From: an uncultured Chloroflexota bacterium
Lineage (GTDB): Bacteria; Chloroflexota; Anaerolineae; Anaerolineales; Anaerolineaceae
Assembly: GCA_902774215.1 (NCBI GenBank)
Contig: CACYHU010000013.1
Span: 1-47,007, forward strand
Length of the DNA: 47,007 nucleotides
Direction: 5' to 3'
A program made the translations under genes and the position numbers. The notes beneath the pieces were generated by a model. That model was not told where the DNA came from. It saw nothing but the letters and a program-made list of their open reading frames with translations, and did not search any database. Shown here piece by piece: positions 19,082-27,105 of this stretch; within the stretch, counting starts at the first letter, position 1; each line of letters opens with the position of its first letter.

Positions 19082-19489
19082 ATGAAAAGGGATATTTTAG
19101 ACGATTACAGGGATTTTTTACTGAGTGTGAAGGACAGACTGCTTTTTCAGGTAATCCCCACGACAGCCTGCGTGGACGGAGACGGCGATGTCAAGCAGGA
19201 CTTCCTTTTTCAGATGATTATCCCGGGAGTCGGTACTACGCAGGGCTGCGCGGTAGCCTGGATAAAACCGGAGCTTTTTGCTCATGGGGATTATGACGAG
19301 CCGTGCCGGACGGAGCTGGTTTTTCATGCTCTCCGTGTCCCGGAATGGGACGAGGACGGCGGTCATGTAGTAGAAGAACTTGTCGATGGTGAGTGGATAT
19401 CCGTTCATGTACCTCCGGATCCGGGGCTTGAGGACATTGATGATGACAGCGCCCTAAACGATTGGCTTGACGGGCTGGATGGATTATGA
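19082..19489 (+). CDS. Hypothetical acidic protein
   Basis: 135 residues from ATG 19082, which has an excellent AGGAAGGA site four bases upstream; the longer frame from 18893 is probably the hipA fragment read through. The protein starts MKRDILDDYRDFLLSVKDRL and ends in an Asp-rich tail (LEDIDDDSALNDWLDGLDGL). It contains a beta-rich middle. Family not recognised; it looks like an accessory protein of plasmid or phage origin. A terminator follows at 19527. Confidence 0.55.
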   Translation: MKRDILDDYRDFLLSVKDRLLFQVIPTTACVDGDGDVKQDFLFQMIIPGVGTTQGCAVAWIKPELFAHGDYDEPCRTELVFHALRVPEWDEDGGHVVEELVDGEWISVHVPPDPGLEDIDDDSALNDWLDGLDGL

Positions 19490-19526
19490 TCCTAGACTTC
19501 TTACTGTAGGAAAAGCCATATTATAG

Positions 19527-19560
19527 AGAAACCTCGGAAAAATTATCCGGGGTTTCTTTC
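19527..19560 (+). terminator. Rho-independent terminator
   Basis: 12-bp stem AGAAACCTCGGA / TCCGGGGTTTCT (one T-G pair) with a 7-base loop and a short T-rich tail, ending the Rep-region transcript. Confidence 0.7.
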
Positions 19561-19606
19561 AGATATACGCTTTATGTTGTAATATTTTAGAAAATAATAA
19601 TTCCTG

Positions 19607-19830
19607 AAAATGTTGCTCCTCTGTTAAAAAACCCATCTTAAAAACATTTTTTATTCTGCAAAAAGAGATAGACCTGAATGGAACCGGTCATACACGTAAC
19701 CGAATCATTTCATTAGACCAGACAACTGATTCACTGGTTCTACTATAAGTAGTTAGAACCAGTGATCAAGTGAACCGGTCAATATTTTTGAAAAGGCTGC
19801 GGTAATGAGTCATACCTTTTTCCCTTTGCT
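19607..19830 (+). repeat. Direct repeat copy 1 upstream of the AbiE-like pair, with inserted palindrome
   Basis: 19607-19717 is nearly identical to 21741-21850, and about 19778-19802 (GTCAATATTTTTGAAAAGGC and on) matches from about 21854. This copy alone carries about 57 extra bases containing the palindrome TCACTGGTTCTA (19731-19742) / TAGAACCAGTGA (19754-19765), with an inner CTACT/AGTAG. The two copies bracket the toxin-antitoxin genes. Confidence 0.85.
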
Positions 19831-19939
19831 GAATAAAAAAGAATCAATCAGAATATATGATACTTTTCTTAACATTAATATTACATATTAACTTAAATAA
19901 AGTTACAATATAAATTATTATGTTTACAAGAGGATGCTG

Positions 19940-20884
19940 ATGAATTACCTTTATAAAGTATTGGGAATTGACACAAAATATAGCGATGCAGAAATAAAAT
20001 ATTCTCTTCCTAATTTTATTTATGACAGATACCTGTTGCAACAAGTTTCTCTAAACGAAATAAAAGCTGTTTTTGTATCGCCAATAGGACCTCTTGATCC
20101 AATAAGTTCAGTAAAAAAACATATAGAGAGAATCGCGGCTGCTGCAAACATGCCTGCAGTGCTTGTTTTGGATAATTTACAGTTCCGACAAAAAGAAACT
20201 CTTTTGAAAAACCGGATTCCTTTCATCGTAAACGGGAAACAGATTTATCTTCCGTTTATGGCTGTTTACCTTCAGGAACGTTGTGATAGTCTGGTTCCGA
20301 AAAATGAAAAACTGCTTCCGGCAGCACAATTACTGCTGCTGTATTTTATATATCACGAATGCAGTGAATTGAAAACAAGTAAAGCTGCTGATGAGCTTGG
20401 CTTTACGCCCACTTCAATTTCACGCGCGTCCAGACAGCTTGAAAATACGGGTCTGATAAAGGTTCGGAAAAACGGTGTTCAGAAGATCATCTTTACTGAA
20501 ACCTCACCAAAGGAGTTGTTCTTTATGGCGAAGGAATATTTCTGCAATCCCGTAAAAAGAGTTGTATATGTCGAAAAAAAACATATCCATGACGATCTGC
20601 TTCTCAGCGGATACTCTGCTCTTTCAGAATATTCCATGCTTAATCCTCCTTCTGTAACGTATTTCGCTTCAAACGATATAACAAGGTGGACAGTTGTATC
20701 GACACCGGATTTATTGGATTTTGAAAGTCAATACGCGGTGGAACTGTGGCGTTATGACCCTGGAAAATTGACAGAAGGCACCTGCGTTGATCCTCTGTCT
20801 CTTGCTCTTTCTCTTCAAAATGATCCGGATGAAAGAGTTGGAATAGCAGTAGATGAGATGCTTGAAAAAATCTGGAGGAAATAA
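19940..20884 (+). CDS. AbiEi-like antitoxin / winged-helix regulator of a type IV toxin-antitoxin pair
   Basis: 314 residues from ATG 19940 (GAGG six bases upstream; the ATG at 19934 abuts that site). The middle holds a MarR-like winged helix, LKTSKAADELGFTPTSISRA followed by SRQLENTGLIKVRKNG. The C-terminal half is a mixed domain ending ERVGIAVDEMLEKIWRK. The following gene is an AbiEii-like nucleotidyltransferase two bases after its stop, so this is best read as the cognate antitoxin and autoregulator. In the known AbiE system such proteins bind operator repeats. Assignment rests on the pairing more than on sequence. Confidence 0.65.
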   Translation: MNYLYKVLGIDTKYSDAEIKYSLPNFIYDRYLLQQVSLNEIKAVFVSPIGPLDPISSVKKHIERIAAAANMPAVLVLDNLQFRQKETLLKNRIPFIVNGKQIYLPFMAVYLQERCDSLVPKNEKLLPAAQLLLLYFIYHECSELKTSKAADELGFTPTSISRASRQLENTGLIKVRKNGVQKIIFTETSPKELFFMAKEYFCNPVKRVVYVEKKHIHDDLLLSGYSALSEYSMLNPPSVTYFASNDITRWTVVSTPDLLDFESQYAVELWRYDPGKLTEGTCVDPLSLALSLQNDPDERVGIAVDEMLEKIWRK

Positions 20885-20886
20885 AG

Positions 20887-21651
20887 ATGGTGAGAGGTTT
20901 GGAAAGCTTTACGACATGGTTTCAGGATTATTCGGACCAGTATGTCATTATCGGCGGAACAGCCTGTGATATGCTGATGTCGGAAGAAGGTTTCTCTTTC
21001 CGGGGTACCAAGGATATCGATCTGGTTCTCATCGTTGAATCTCTGAACAGGGATTTCGGAATGCATTTCTGGAATTATGTTACCTCCGGAGGATATGAGC
21101 GAAAAAACAAAAGCAATGGGACTCCCCAGTTTTACCGGTTCACGAATCCACAGTCAAAAGATTTCCCTTCGATGATCGAACTTTTCTCAACGAGTTCAGA
21201 TTCAATAATCCTGCCCGAACATGCAGTTCTCACCCCGCTTCCGATTGACGATGAAGTTTCCAGTCTGTCGGCCATTTTGTTGGAACCGGATTATTATGAA
21301 TTTTTGAAGATGGGAAGGGTAAGAATCTCAGGGCTGACATTGCTGGATGCTCTCCATTTGATTCCTTTCAAGGCTAAAGCATGGATGGATTTGTGCGATA
21401 GAAAAGAAAACGGTGAACAGATAGACAGTAAGAATATCAGGAAACATAAAAATGATGTGTTCAGACTGACCGAATTGATTGACCGTTTTCAGGAAAATTC
21501 AATTGAAACTCCCCGGAAAGTGATATCAGATATGGAGGAGTTCCTTCTCAGAATTTCGAAAGAAGATGTAGATCTTAAGCAGCTTGGAATAATGAACAGA
21601 ACAAAGGAGGATATAATCAAACAGCTTGGAAGCCTGTATAGAGAACGCTGA
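20887..21651 (+). CDS. AbiEii-like nucleotidyltransferase toxin
   Basis: 254 residues. IIGGTACD at 21-28 and TKDIDLVL at 41-48 (D43, D45) are the G-G-T/S and D-x-D signatures of the DNA polymerase beta-like nucleotidyltransferase fold used by AbiEii/AbiGii toxins. GGAGG precedes ATG 20887. In known AbiE systems the toxin transfers nucleotides to tRNA or another target and arrests growth upon phage infection, with AbiEi neutralising it. The gene is directly downstream of the winged-helix partner, and the pair lies between direct repeats, as a mobile defence cassette would. Confidence 0.75.
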   Translation: MVRGLESFTTWFQDYSDQYVIIGGTACDMLMSEEGFSFRGTKDIDLVLIVESLNRDFGMHFWNYVTSGGYERKNKSNGTPQFYRFTNPQSKDFPSMIELFSTSSDSIILPEHAVLTPLPIDDEVSSLSAILLEPDYYEFLKMGRVRISGLTLLDALHLIPFKAKAWMDLCDRKENGEQIDSKNIRKHKNDVFRLTELIDRFQENSIETPRKVISDMEEFLLRISKEDVDLKQLGIMNRTKEDIIKQLGSLYRER

Positions 21652-21740
21652 TGTTCCACTTCTCTCTCACCGTACAGTCTTCGGTGACTTACGATCTCGT
21701 GCATGTCTTGATCCATGACAAGGTTTTGCTGCGGATCAAA

Positions 21741-21930
21741 AAAATGTTGCTCCTCTGTTAAAAAACCCATCTTAAAAACATTTTTTTTCTGCAAAAAGAG
21801 ATAGACCTGAATGGAACCGGTCATACACGTAACCGAATCATTTCATTGGACTTGTCAATATTTTTGAAAAGGCTGCGGTAGTAAGTGAAACACCTTTTTC
21901 TTTTGCAGAACAATATAGAATGGATGCTCT
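21741..21930 (+). repeat. Direct repeat copy 2 downstream of the AbiE-like pair
   Basis: Second copy of the repeat at 19607-19830, without the 57-base palindrome insert. It starts 89 bases after the toxin gene. Recombination between the copies would delete the toxin-antitoxin pair. Confidence 0.85.
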
Positions 21931-22030
21931 CACAAAGCTTCAAGGAATACCCGTCATTGAATCTTATTAGCGATGTCTGTTTCAAATAATCTTCTTCCGG
22001 ATACACTTACAGTTGGGAAGGATAAAGGAG

Positions 22031-22438
22031 ATGGACGAGAAGAACACAGCTAAAAAGAGATGGTATACTCCGCAAGAGATGAAACAAATCAGGAAAAGCG
22101 ATTATTATCGGGAAGATTTGGCAAAGTATCTTGGAAAACAAATTATTATGGATGCTCCTTATTATGAGTTTAAACCATTCAAAGATGATAAAAACAAGGC
22201 CTGTCTTCGCCAGGCAGAAGTGATCGGTACTGAAAACAGCTATTTCAGAGAAGATAGAATTTTGACAATCGATCATATCTGGGTTGCAATACAAAAGAAC
22301 GTCAAAATTGACGCACGGAAACCACTCCGTATTTTCGGTATTCCCTATGAATATGCGCATCGATGCGGAAAACAGATTGTCAGAAATGTCGGGCTGAAAG
22401 TCGGTTATGTAACGCAGTGTTGTTTCTCTCCTGATTGA
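22031..22438 (+). CDS. Hypothetical protein
   Basis: 135 residues from ATG 22031, preceded by GGAAGG at a suitable distance. It begins MDEKNTAKKRWYTPQEMKQI and contains a compact region EVIGTENSYFREDRILTIDH. The length and Lys/Arg-rich N-terminus would suit a DNA-binding accessory protein of the replication module, but no family is recognised. Confidence 0.5.
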   Translation: MDEKNTAKKRWYTPQEMKQIRKSDYYREDLAKYLGKQIIMDAPYYEFKPFKDDKNKACLRQAEVIGTENSYFREDRILTIDHIWVAIQKNVKIDARKPLRIFGIPYEYAHRCGKQIVRNVGLKVGYVTQCCFSPD

Positions 22439-22582
22439 TAGGATTATTATTTCTCAGAATTTGTATACTTTCTTTGTACGAAAATGAGTATGGTTCAGGC
22501 AGCTATTGACTTCATAATCTGCTAAACCTAACTAATTGAACCATGATGAACCATCATAGATCGAAACAGGAAGAATTACATT

Positions 22583-23323
22583 ATGAAATATAACCGCTAC
22601 AAAGAAGTGTATCGCGCGATGGGATATGAACAGTGTGACCGTTTTATAGATAAATTCCATTTTTATCCCATAACAGAAGATGATTTTGCCAGTTCAGAAT
22701 TTATTGCTTGTATGAAGGAGTTTATATCCGAAAATTGTGACGATTCAGATATAAAGTATGGGTGTATGATTTTTCCGGAATTATCGGAAGTACCGCATCC
22801 GGATCTGATTCCGGAAGAATGGGGGTTGCTCCCAACCGGTCTAGAAATATTGAAAGATGCTTATATTGAAAATAATGAGAATATTATAAAAAATCTGAAC
22901 AATGAACTTTGCGAACTGAAATCAAAATATGCAGAAATGTTGAATAAGATTTCTGAAATAAATGAACCATTGATTGAACCTGACAATGAAATGATTCAGG
23001 TATCAGCCCGCGGTTATTTTACGAAAACTGATATCGCAATAGCAATCTACCGGAAATTTTTTATACCTCCAACCCCAAAGAACCGATACCATCTGCTGAC
23101 TGATGAGGAGAAAAACTGGATTTTTGAGAATGCAGGATTGTCAGATGCTCAAATGGAAATTTTTGATTTATGCTGCAGTTGTGAATCTCTCAGGGAAGCT
23201 GCTGAAAAAGCAGGAGTTAGTCATGCACGGATCAAACATAACTCTTCAGCCATCATAAAATCCATCAAATCTGCATTGGTTCAGACAGTTTCGAATATTG
23301 ATGCCGAGGTGGACAATGGATAA
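22583..23323 (+). CDS. Hypothetical protein with C-terminal helix-turn-helix, paralogue A
   Basis: 246 residues. The last 75 residues (YHLLTDEEKNWIFENAGLSD followed by AQMEIFDLCCSCESLREAAEKAGVSHARIKH) look like a sigma-70 region 4 type helix-turn-helix. The N-terminal two thirds contain a short coiled coil (NIIKNLNNELCELKSKYAEM). The next gene has the same C-terminal architecture, so the two are diverged tandem duplicates. They overlap by eight bases. Likely regulators or replication accessory factors; function unknown. Confidence 0.6.
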   Translation: MKYNRYKEVYRAMGYEQCDRFIDKFHFYPITEDDFASSEFIACMKEFISENCDDSDIKYGCMIFPELSEVPHPDLIPEEWGLLPTGLEILKDAYIENNENIIKNLNNELCELKSKYAEMLNKISEINEPLIEPDNEMIQVSARGYFTKTDIAIAIYRKFFIPPTPKNRYHLLTDEEKNWIFENAGLSDAQMEIFDLCCSCESLREAAEKAGVSHARIKHNSSAIIKSIKSALVQTVSNIDAEVDNG

Positions 23324-24083
23324 AATGCTGATAGAGAAATGCAGATCTTTCCTGGACTGGGGAGCAGGATCATTTATTCAGGAATTTGTTGATAAATATT
23401 GCCACGGTCAAACATGGGAAAACTATGCAAAGGAGTCTCCGGAAAACTTTGCTAAGGATGTACTCAGCTTCACCTTTACTCATCAGGATTCCGGTTATTT
23501 TCAATATTCAGTGAACCAGCATATAGGTAATGAAGCGGTCCGCAGAGAACTGCTGACAAAAATATCCGGAAAAGGTGGTGTATCTGATGATATTAACCAC
23601 AGTGAACCCAAAAAATCCTCTGGTTCATCCCCTGAAAACCGAAGTACAGGGGTACAACCTGCATCGGTGAACCGAACGAGACCAAAAGTAACTTTTTCCT
23701 CCTATGATGATTTTGATGTGATTATGGAGGATGAACCGAAAAAAAACTATGGTTCGCATCAGAAACGGAGGACACATGGGCAGCTTTATCTGCCGGATAA
23801 GCCGCATACCGACGCTGAACTGATGGATAGCATAAAATTCAAGCTTTTCCGCAAACCGTTGTCTCATGACCGATATACACGTCTGACAAAAGAAGAAATG
23901 AGGTTTATTCGTAAGAATGCAGGGCTTTCAAAAAAAGAAAGGGCTGTTTTTATGGAGAAATGTGACAGTGAGTATTTTCCGTATAAAATGATTGCCGGTC
24001 ATTTAGGCTGTTCCGAATCAAAAATAAAGCAGATAGCTGTCAGAATAGACAAATTGATCTGGCGGATGATTAATAGAAAATGA
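23316..24083 (+). CDS. Hypothetical protein with C-terminal helix-turn-helix, paralogue B
   Basis: 255 residues from ATG 23316 with GAGGTGG just upstream, overlapping the previous stop by eight bases (ATGGATAA). The C-terminal block YTRLTKEEMRFIRKNAGLSK then KERAVFMEKCDSEYFPYKMIAGHLGCSESKIKQ parallels the end of paralogue A (D/KEE-x-x-I-N-AGLS-x-x-...). The middle is a low-complexity polar linker. Coupling and shared domain suggest that the two act together. Confidence 0.6.
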   Translation: MDKMLIEKCRSFLDWGAGSFIQEFVDKYCHGQTWENYAKESPENFAKDVLSFTFTHQDSGYFQYSVNQHIGNEAVRRELLTKISGKGGVSDDINHSEPKKSSGSSPENRSTGVQPASVNRTRPKVTFSSYDDFDVIMEDEPKKNYGSHQKRRTHGQLYLPDKPHTDAELMDSIKFKLFRKPLSHDRYTRLTKEEMRFIRKNAGLSKKERAVFMEKCDSEYFPYKMIAGHLGCSESKIKQIAVRIDKLIWRMINRK

Positions 24084-24114
24084 AATTCACATAGACATCA
24101 ATCATCAGGAAAAC

Positions 24115-24143
24115 AGCGGCCATTGCGGATAAGCATGGCCGCT
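24115..24143. terminator. GC-rich hairpin after the paralogue pair
   Basis: Perfect 9-bp stem AGCGGCCAT / ATGGCCGCT, 31 bases after the stop. A T-run follows only 22 bases later (24166-24171), so it may be an inefficient terminator or another structural element. Confidence 0.45.
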
Positions 24144-24166
24144 ATCTGATTCCAACCATTCCGGAT

Positions 24167-24310
24167 TTTTTACTCGTAAAAGTCCGAAATTTACTCTTGA
24201 TCTAACCTTCTAATTTTACCAATGCTACGAGGAAAGCCGATTTTGCCGGAAAAGGCCGAAAAAATTCGATTGCCAAAATAACTTTTTCTATACGGTTTTA
24301 CGAGTAAAAA
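24167..24310. repeat. 15-bp perfect inverted repeat pair
   Basis: TTTTTACTCGTAAAA (24167-24181) is matched by its exact reverse complement at 24296-24310. Each arm is itself a near palindrome. The core word recurs at 5327-5346 upstream of the recombinase operon. It may be a protein-binding site in an origin or attachment region. Confidence 0.6.
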
Positions 24311-24445
24311 TGCTGATTCGAATTTCTCAACTAATTAATGTATTTATTTATATTATTGGTAAATTATGTCTCAGATGTCGAGAGTATTAGCTTTTGATGC
24401 TTCTCAGTTTAATGAAAATCTGCTTTGATACAGTCTTTGCTTTTA

Positions 24446-24559
24446 AATTTGACTCAGCTTCAGATCCATTTTTTCAGAGAATAAGTTCCAGAGAAATAAT
24501 TCTCAGCTTTTTTTGAATGGATCTTCCACTTTTCTGCTGTCGTTTTTTCAAGTCAAATT
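24446..24559 (+). ncRNA. Long nested hairpin, candidate structured RNA or single-strand origin
   Basis: Three stems nest on one axis: AATTTGACT 24446-24454 with AGTCAAATT 24551-24559; AGATCCATT 24462-24470 with AATGGATCT 24516-24524; GAGAAT 24477-24482 with ATTCTC 24499-24504. The arms are separated by unpaired internal loops, giving a rod about 110 bases long. It sits upstream of a small acidic gene and SSB in a rolling-circle-type module, where a single-strand origin would be expected. A 6S-like or leader RNA is the alternative. Confidence 0.4.
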
Positions 24560-24608
24560 CAAATCATTTGTTCTGTCCTACAATTATTTTCAGAAAGGAT
24601 AAACTGAA

Positions 24609-24752
24609 ATGAACGAATTTGATATATCTGACATTCTCTCTGAGGAAGATTTCCCGATTTATCAGGATATAAAATTTGCCTTTGGCGCTGAGCTTGTACT
24701 TGATCCAATTCCCGATGACGCAAATTTAGACGATGATATGTGGTGGTATTAA
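24609..24752 (+). CDS. Small acidic protein upstream of SSB
   Basis: 47 residues, MNEFDISDILSEEDFPIYQD then IKFAFGAELVLDPIPDDANLDDDMWWY. A GAAAGGA site precedes the ATG. It lies 14 bases before the SSB start with no terminator between, so it is probably co-transcribed. The acidic, aromatic C-terminus resembles the tail of SSB-type proteins. No family known to me. Confidence 0.5.
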   Translation: MNEFDISDILSEEDFPIYQDIKFAFGAELVLDPIPDDANLDDDMWWY

Positions 24753-24766
24753 TCCCGGAGGTTTAT

Positions 24767-25162
24767 ATGTATCATAGAATTTCAATGATTGGCCGTGTTG
24801 GTCGTGATCCTGAGATCAAAACAGTAAAAGGCGGTTTACACCTGTCCTCATTTTCAATCGCCATTGATATCCATGGTAAAAAAGACCAGAAGGTAACAGT
24901 CTGGATGAAAATCACGGTCTTTGACACAGTCGCAGATTTTGTCAGGGAACATGTGAAAAAAGGAGATTTGGTTCTGGTTGAAGGACGTCTAAGTCCGGAT
25001 CCAGCTACAGGAGCACCGAAGATTTTCCAGAAAAAGAATGGCTCTTATAGTTCAACCTATGATATTGTAGGTGAAAAAGTTCAGCTGCTCAGCAGCAAAA
25101 ACCGTCAGCACAACGCAGCAGAACCAATAAGTCAGAGTGTTCCGGATGATATCCCTTTTTGA
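24767..25162 (+). CDS. ssb: Single-stranded DNA-binding protein
   Basis: 131 residues from ATG 24767, which has GGAGG seven bases upstream. The OB-fold sequence is typical: ISMIGRVGRDPEIKTVKGGL, FSIAIDI, VWMKITVFDTVADFVREHVK and GDLVLVEGRL. The C-terminal tip SVPDDIPF is the acidic interaction tail found in SSBs. It should coat single strands made during rolling-circle replication or transfer of this element. It is probably a mobile-element copy and not the chromosomal ssb, because rpsF and rpsR are not next to it. Confidence 0.92.
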   Translation: MYHRISMIGRVGRDPEIKTVKGGLHLSSFSIAIDIHGKKDQKVTVWMKITVFDTVADFVREHVKKGDLVLVEGRLSPDPATGAPKIFQKKNGSYSSTYDIVGEKVQLLSSKNRQHNAAEPISQSVPDDIPF

Positions 25163-25239
25163 TTTTTCAGTATTGGGTTGTCCGCTGCGATCGCAGCAAA
25201 AGTGGGTAAAGAAAGATGTAATCATAAACGGAGGTATAA

Positions 25240-25425
25240 ATGTTTGGTTTTGGAAATGACAGAAAAAACGATAATCCATGGGATTTTTGGAATTCCCGGT
25301 CGGATGATGAAGGATGGGGTTTCGGCGGAAGCAAAGAAAAAGACCGGATTGATGAACTGTGTGGTGTTTCAGACCGGGAAGACAGAAGCTTCTGGGAGAC
25401 AATATCAGACTTCTTCTTTCGATAA
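25240..25425 (+). CDS. Small Trp/Asp-rich protein
   Basis: 61 residues, MFGFGNDRKNDNPWDFWNSR and on, ending FWETISDFFFR. CGGAGG lies six bases before the ATG, making translation likely. Composition (many W, F, D) resembles the small acidic gene upstream of SSB. An overlapping longer frame that starts at 25178 has no ribosome binding site and is less likely. Role unknown. Confidence 0.5.
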   Translation: MFGFGNDRKNDNPWDFWNSRSDDEGWGFGGSKEKDRIDELCGVSDREDRSFWETISDFFFR

Positions 25426-25536
25426 CATATAAAAAGAACGTATCTATTTCGAACTGAGCACACGGTGACTGGCACTTTGCTGCGGCGAAGTCTGCACGAA
25501 GGGCCTGTCATCCGGGGTGCGTCACCTGATGCTAAA

Positions 25537-25595
25537 CAGATACAAGTTAACTTCTCTCCACACCTGAAGAGAAGTTAACTTCCCACATGTATCTG
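25537..25595. repeat. Large two-part inverted repeat (cruciform)
   Basis: AAGTTAACTTCTCT 25544-25557 pairs perfectly with 25568-25581 around a 10-base loop, and CAGATAC 25537-25543 pairs with GTATCTG 25589-25595 around a 7-base bulge. No T-run follows. It is followed at once by a second inverted repeat. Candidate origin, nick site or resolution site upstream of the resolvase. Confidence 0.65.
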
Positions 25596-25725
25596 ACGGT
25601 TTTGACACATTGGACAGCAATAAACTCATTTTATAAATACAAATTCAATTCTATATCATGATTGATTGAATTTACATTTATTATTTTGTAATGAGAAAAA
25701 AATCTGTCAAATGTGTCAAACCGGA
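25596..25725. repeat. Imperfect 20-bp inverted repeat with inner dyad
   Basis: CGGTTTTGACACATTGGACA (about 25596) is mirrored by CTGTCAAATGTGTCAAACCG (about 25705-25724). Inside, AAATTCAAT and ATTGAATTT form a second dyad. The arrangement is typical of protein-bound control or recombination sites. The 500-base interval 25426-25926 otherwise holds no gene. Confidence 0.6.
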
Positions 25726-25926
25726 AAAGCAACTGCTGCGATAACACCTGTAACAAATCATTTAAATGAGACCAGTACTAAGAAATATGGGTTCCAAAAA
25801 GTAAACTTTTTGAGACATTAATATACAGCCAAAAAATACGGTTCAGTGTGACCCAAAATATCTATAGCACTAATCAGATATGTTTATAAATCGATCCATC
25901 TTTTTGGAACAGGATTAGGAGGAATT

Positions 25927-26532
25927 GTGGTAACATTTGGTTACGCTCGTGTATCATCCAAAGATCAGCACCTGGACCGACAGCTGGATCAACTGGTAAA
26001 AATTGTTCCCGACGAACGGAATATAATCTGTGATATGCAATCCGGGAAGGATTTCGATCGTAAGGGCTATAACACATTGGTTGGATCGGATCAAAACACA
26101 CCGCTGCTGCGGAAGGGTGATCTGCTGATCATCACCAGTCTGGATCGGCTTGGCCGAAATTATACAGAGATACACCAACAGTGGAATCGGATTACAAAAG
26201 AGATCGGTGCTGATATACGGGTATTGGATATGCCTCTTCTCGATACATCATCAGGAGATAGCAGCCTGGATCACCGTTTTATCGCTGATCTGGTTCTTCA
26301 AATTCTGGCTTATGTGTCGGAAAAAGAGCGTCAGTCCATCAGAGCACGCCAGCGACAGGGTATTGATGCCGCAAAACTGCGTGGTAAAAGATTTGGCCGT
26401 CCGAAAATCACTGTTCCGGATAATTACGATGAAACAATACATGAGTGGAAATCCGGAATAATCTCTGCAAAAGAAGCAATGAACAGAACCGGGTTGAAAA
26501 GAACAACTTTCTACAGGTTGCTAAAGGAATAA
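25927..26532 (+). CDS. Resolvase/invertase-type serine recombinase
   Basis: 201 residues from GTG 25927 with AGGAGG just upstream. FGYARVSSKDQHLDRQLDQL contains the catalytic serine; LLITSLDRLGRNYTEI, DMPLLDT and ADLVLQILAYVSEKERQSI follow the Tn3-resolvase/Hin pattern, then RQRQGI and a C-terminal DNA-binding helix-turn-helix (SAKEAMNRTGLKRTTFYRLL). It should resolve multimers or invert a segment. The inverted repeats immediately upstream could contain its site. The lack of any Tn3 transposase suggests a plasmid multimer-resolution role. Confidence 0.9.
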   Translation: MVTFGYARVSSKDQHLDRQLDQLVKIVPDERNIICDMQSGKDFDRKGYNTLVGSDQNTPLLRKGDLLIITSLDRLGRNYTEIHQQWNRITKEIGADIRVLDMPLLDTSSGDSSLDHRFIADLVLQILAYVSEKERQSIRARQRQGIDAAKLRGKRFGRPKITVPDNYDETIHEWKSGIISAKEAMNRTGLKRTTFYRLLKE

Positions 26533-26559
26533 CCTGCTTTTTCCCTTGGTTTTCCTCAG

Positions 26560-27105
26560 ATGATCTTCCGCTTCGAGCTTCCATTGCAGCAGGGGAAGGT
26601 CCTGCTTTCCCGTACATATCCTTTCATGGAGACACTCGCCAATTATGTGCTGGAAACATCTCTGGATGAGCAGAACCGGGATGATTCCTATGCCCGTTAT
26701 GCCCGCCGCTGCGGAGTAGTAAAAACAGATGCGGTCACTACACGAAAAACGCTTTTGCTGCGGTTCCGTTGCCATATCATTGATTCCCGTACCGGGAAGA
26801 CCATGCTGGCGGAAGAGTGTATCCCCGCAGCTTTTGAAGAGAGCCCCCGCTGGCTGGATGAAACGGAAAAGGAAAAACTGTTGAAAGTGATTCCATCCGG
26901 GAACATTCCGAAGGAACAGATCGAAAACTCCCTGAATATCATTGTCGATGGTGTTGTTCTGCTCCAGTCAAAGCTCAATGAGATTGCCGGAAAACGGGCA
27001 GCAGCGCTTCAGTAATCTCATAACCGTGTCCGCAAAGGCAGAAAAACGAAGGTGAAGCCGCAATTCCCGGCAGATATCCTGGGTTTCTATGTCTACCTGC
27101 CGTAA
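26560..27105 (+). pseudogene. C-terminal remnant of a SNF2-type defence helicase
   Basis: The open part (151 codons) reads like the distal end of a large SF2 helicase: LANYVLETSLD, ARRCGVVKTDAVTTRKTLLL then RFRCHII, LAEECIPAAFE, and WLDETEKEKLLKVIPSGNIP. A TAA at 27013-27015 interrupts it, after which the same frame continues SHNRVRKGRKTKVKPQFPAD and ILGFYVYLP to TAA 27103-27105, a plausible native terminus. The ATPase and helicase core is absent. The last codons lie inside direct repeat 1 and recur in direct repeat 2 at 45637. Family identification is from memory of similar tails, so moderate. Confidence 0.5.

Noticed and set aside
25178..25432. 84-codon frame overlapping the small Trp/Asp-rich gene
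   Set aside because: No ribosome binding site and no protein-like composition, whereas 25240 has CGGAGG at the right distance.
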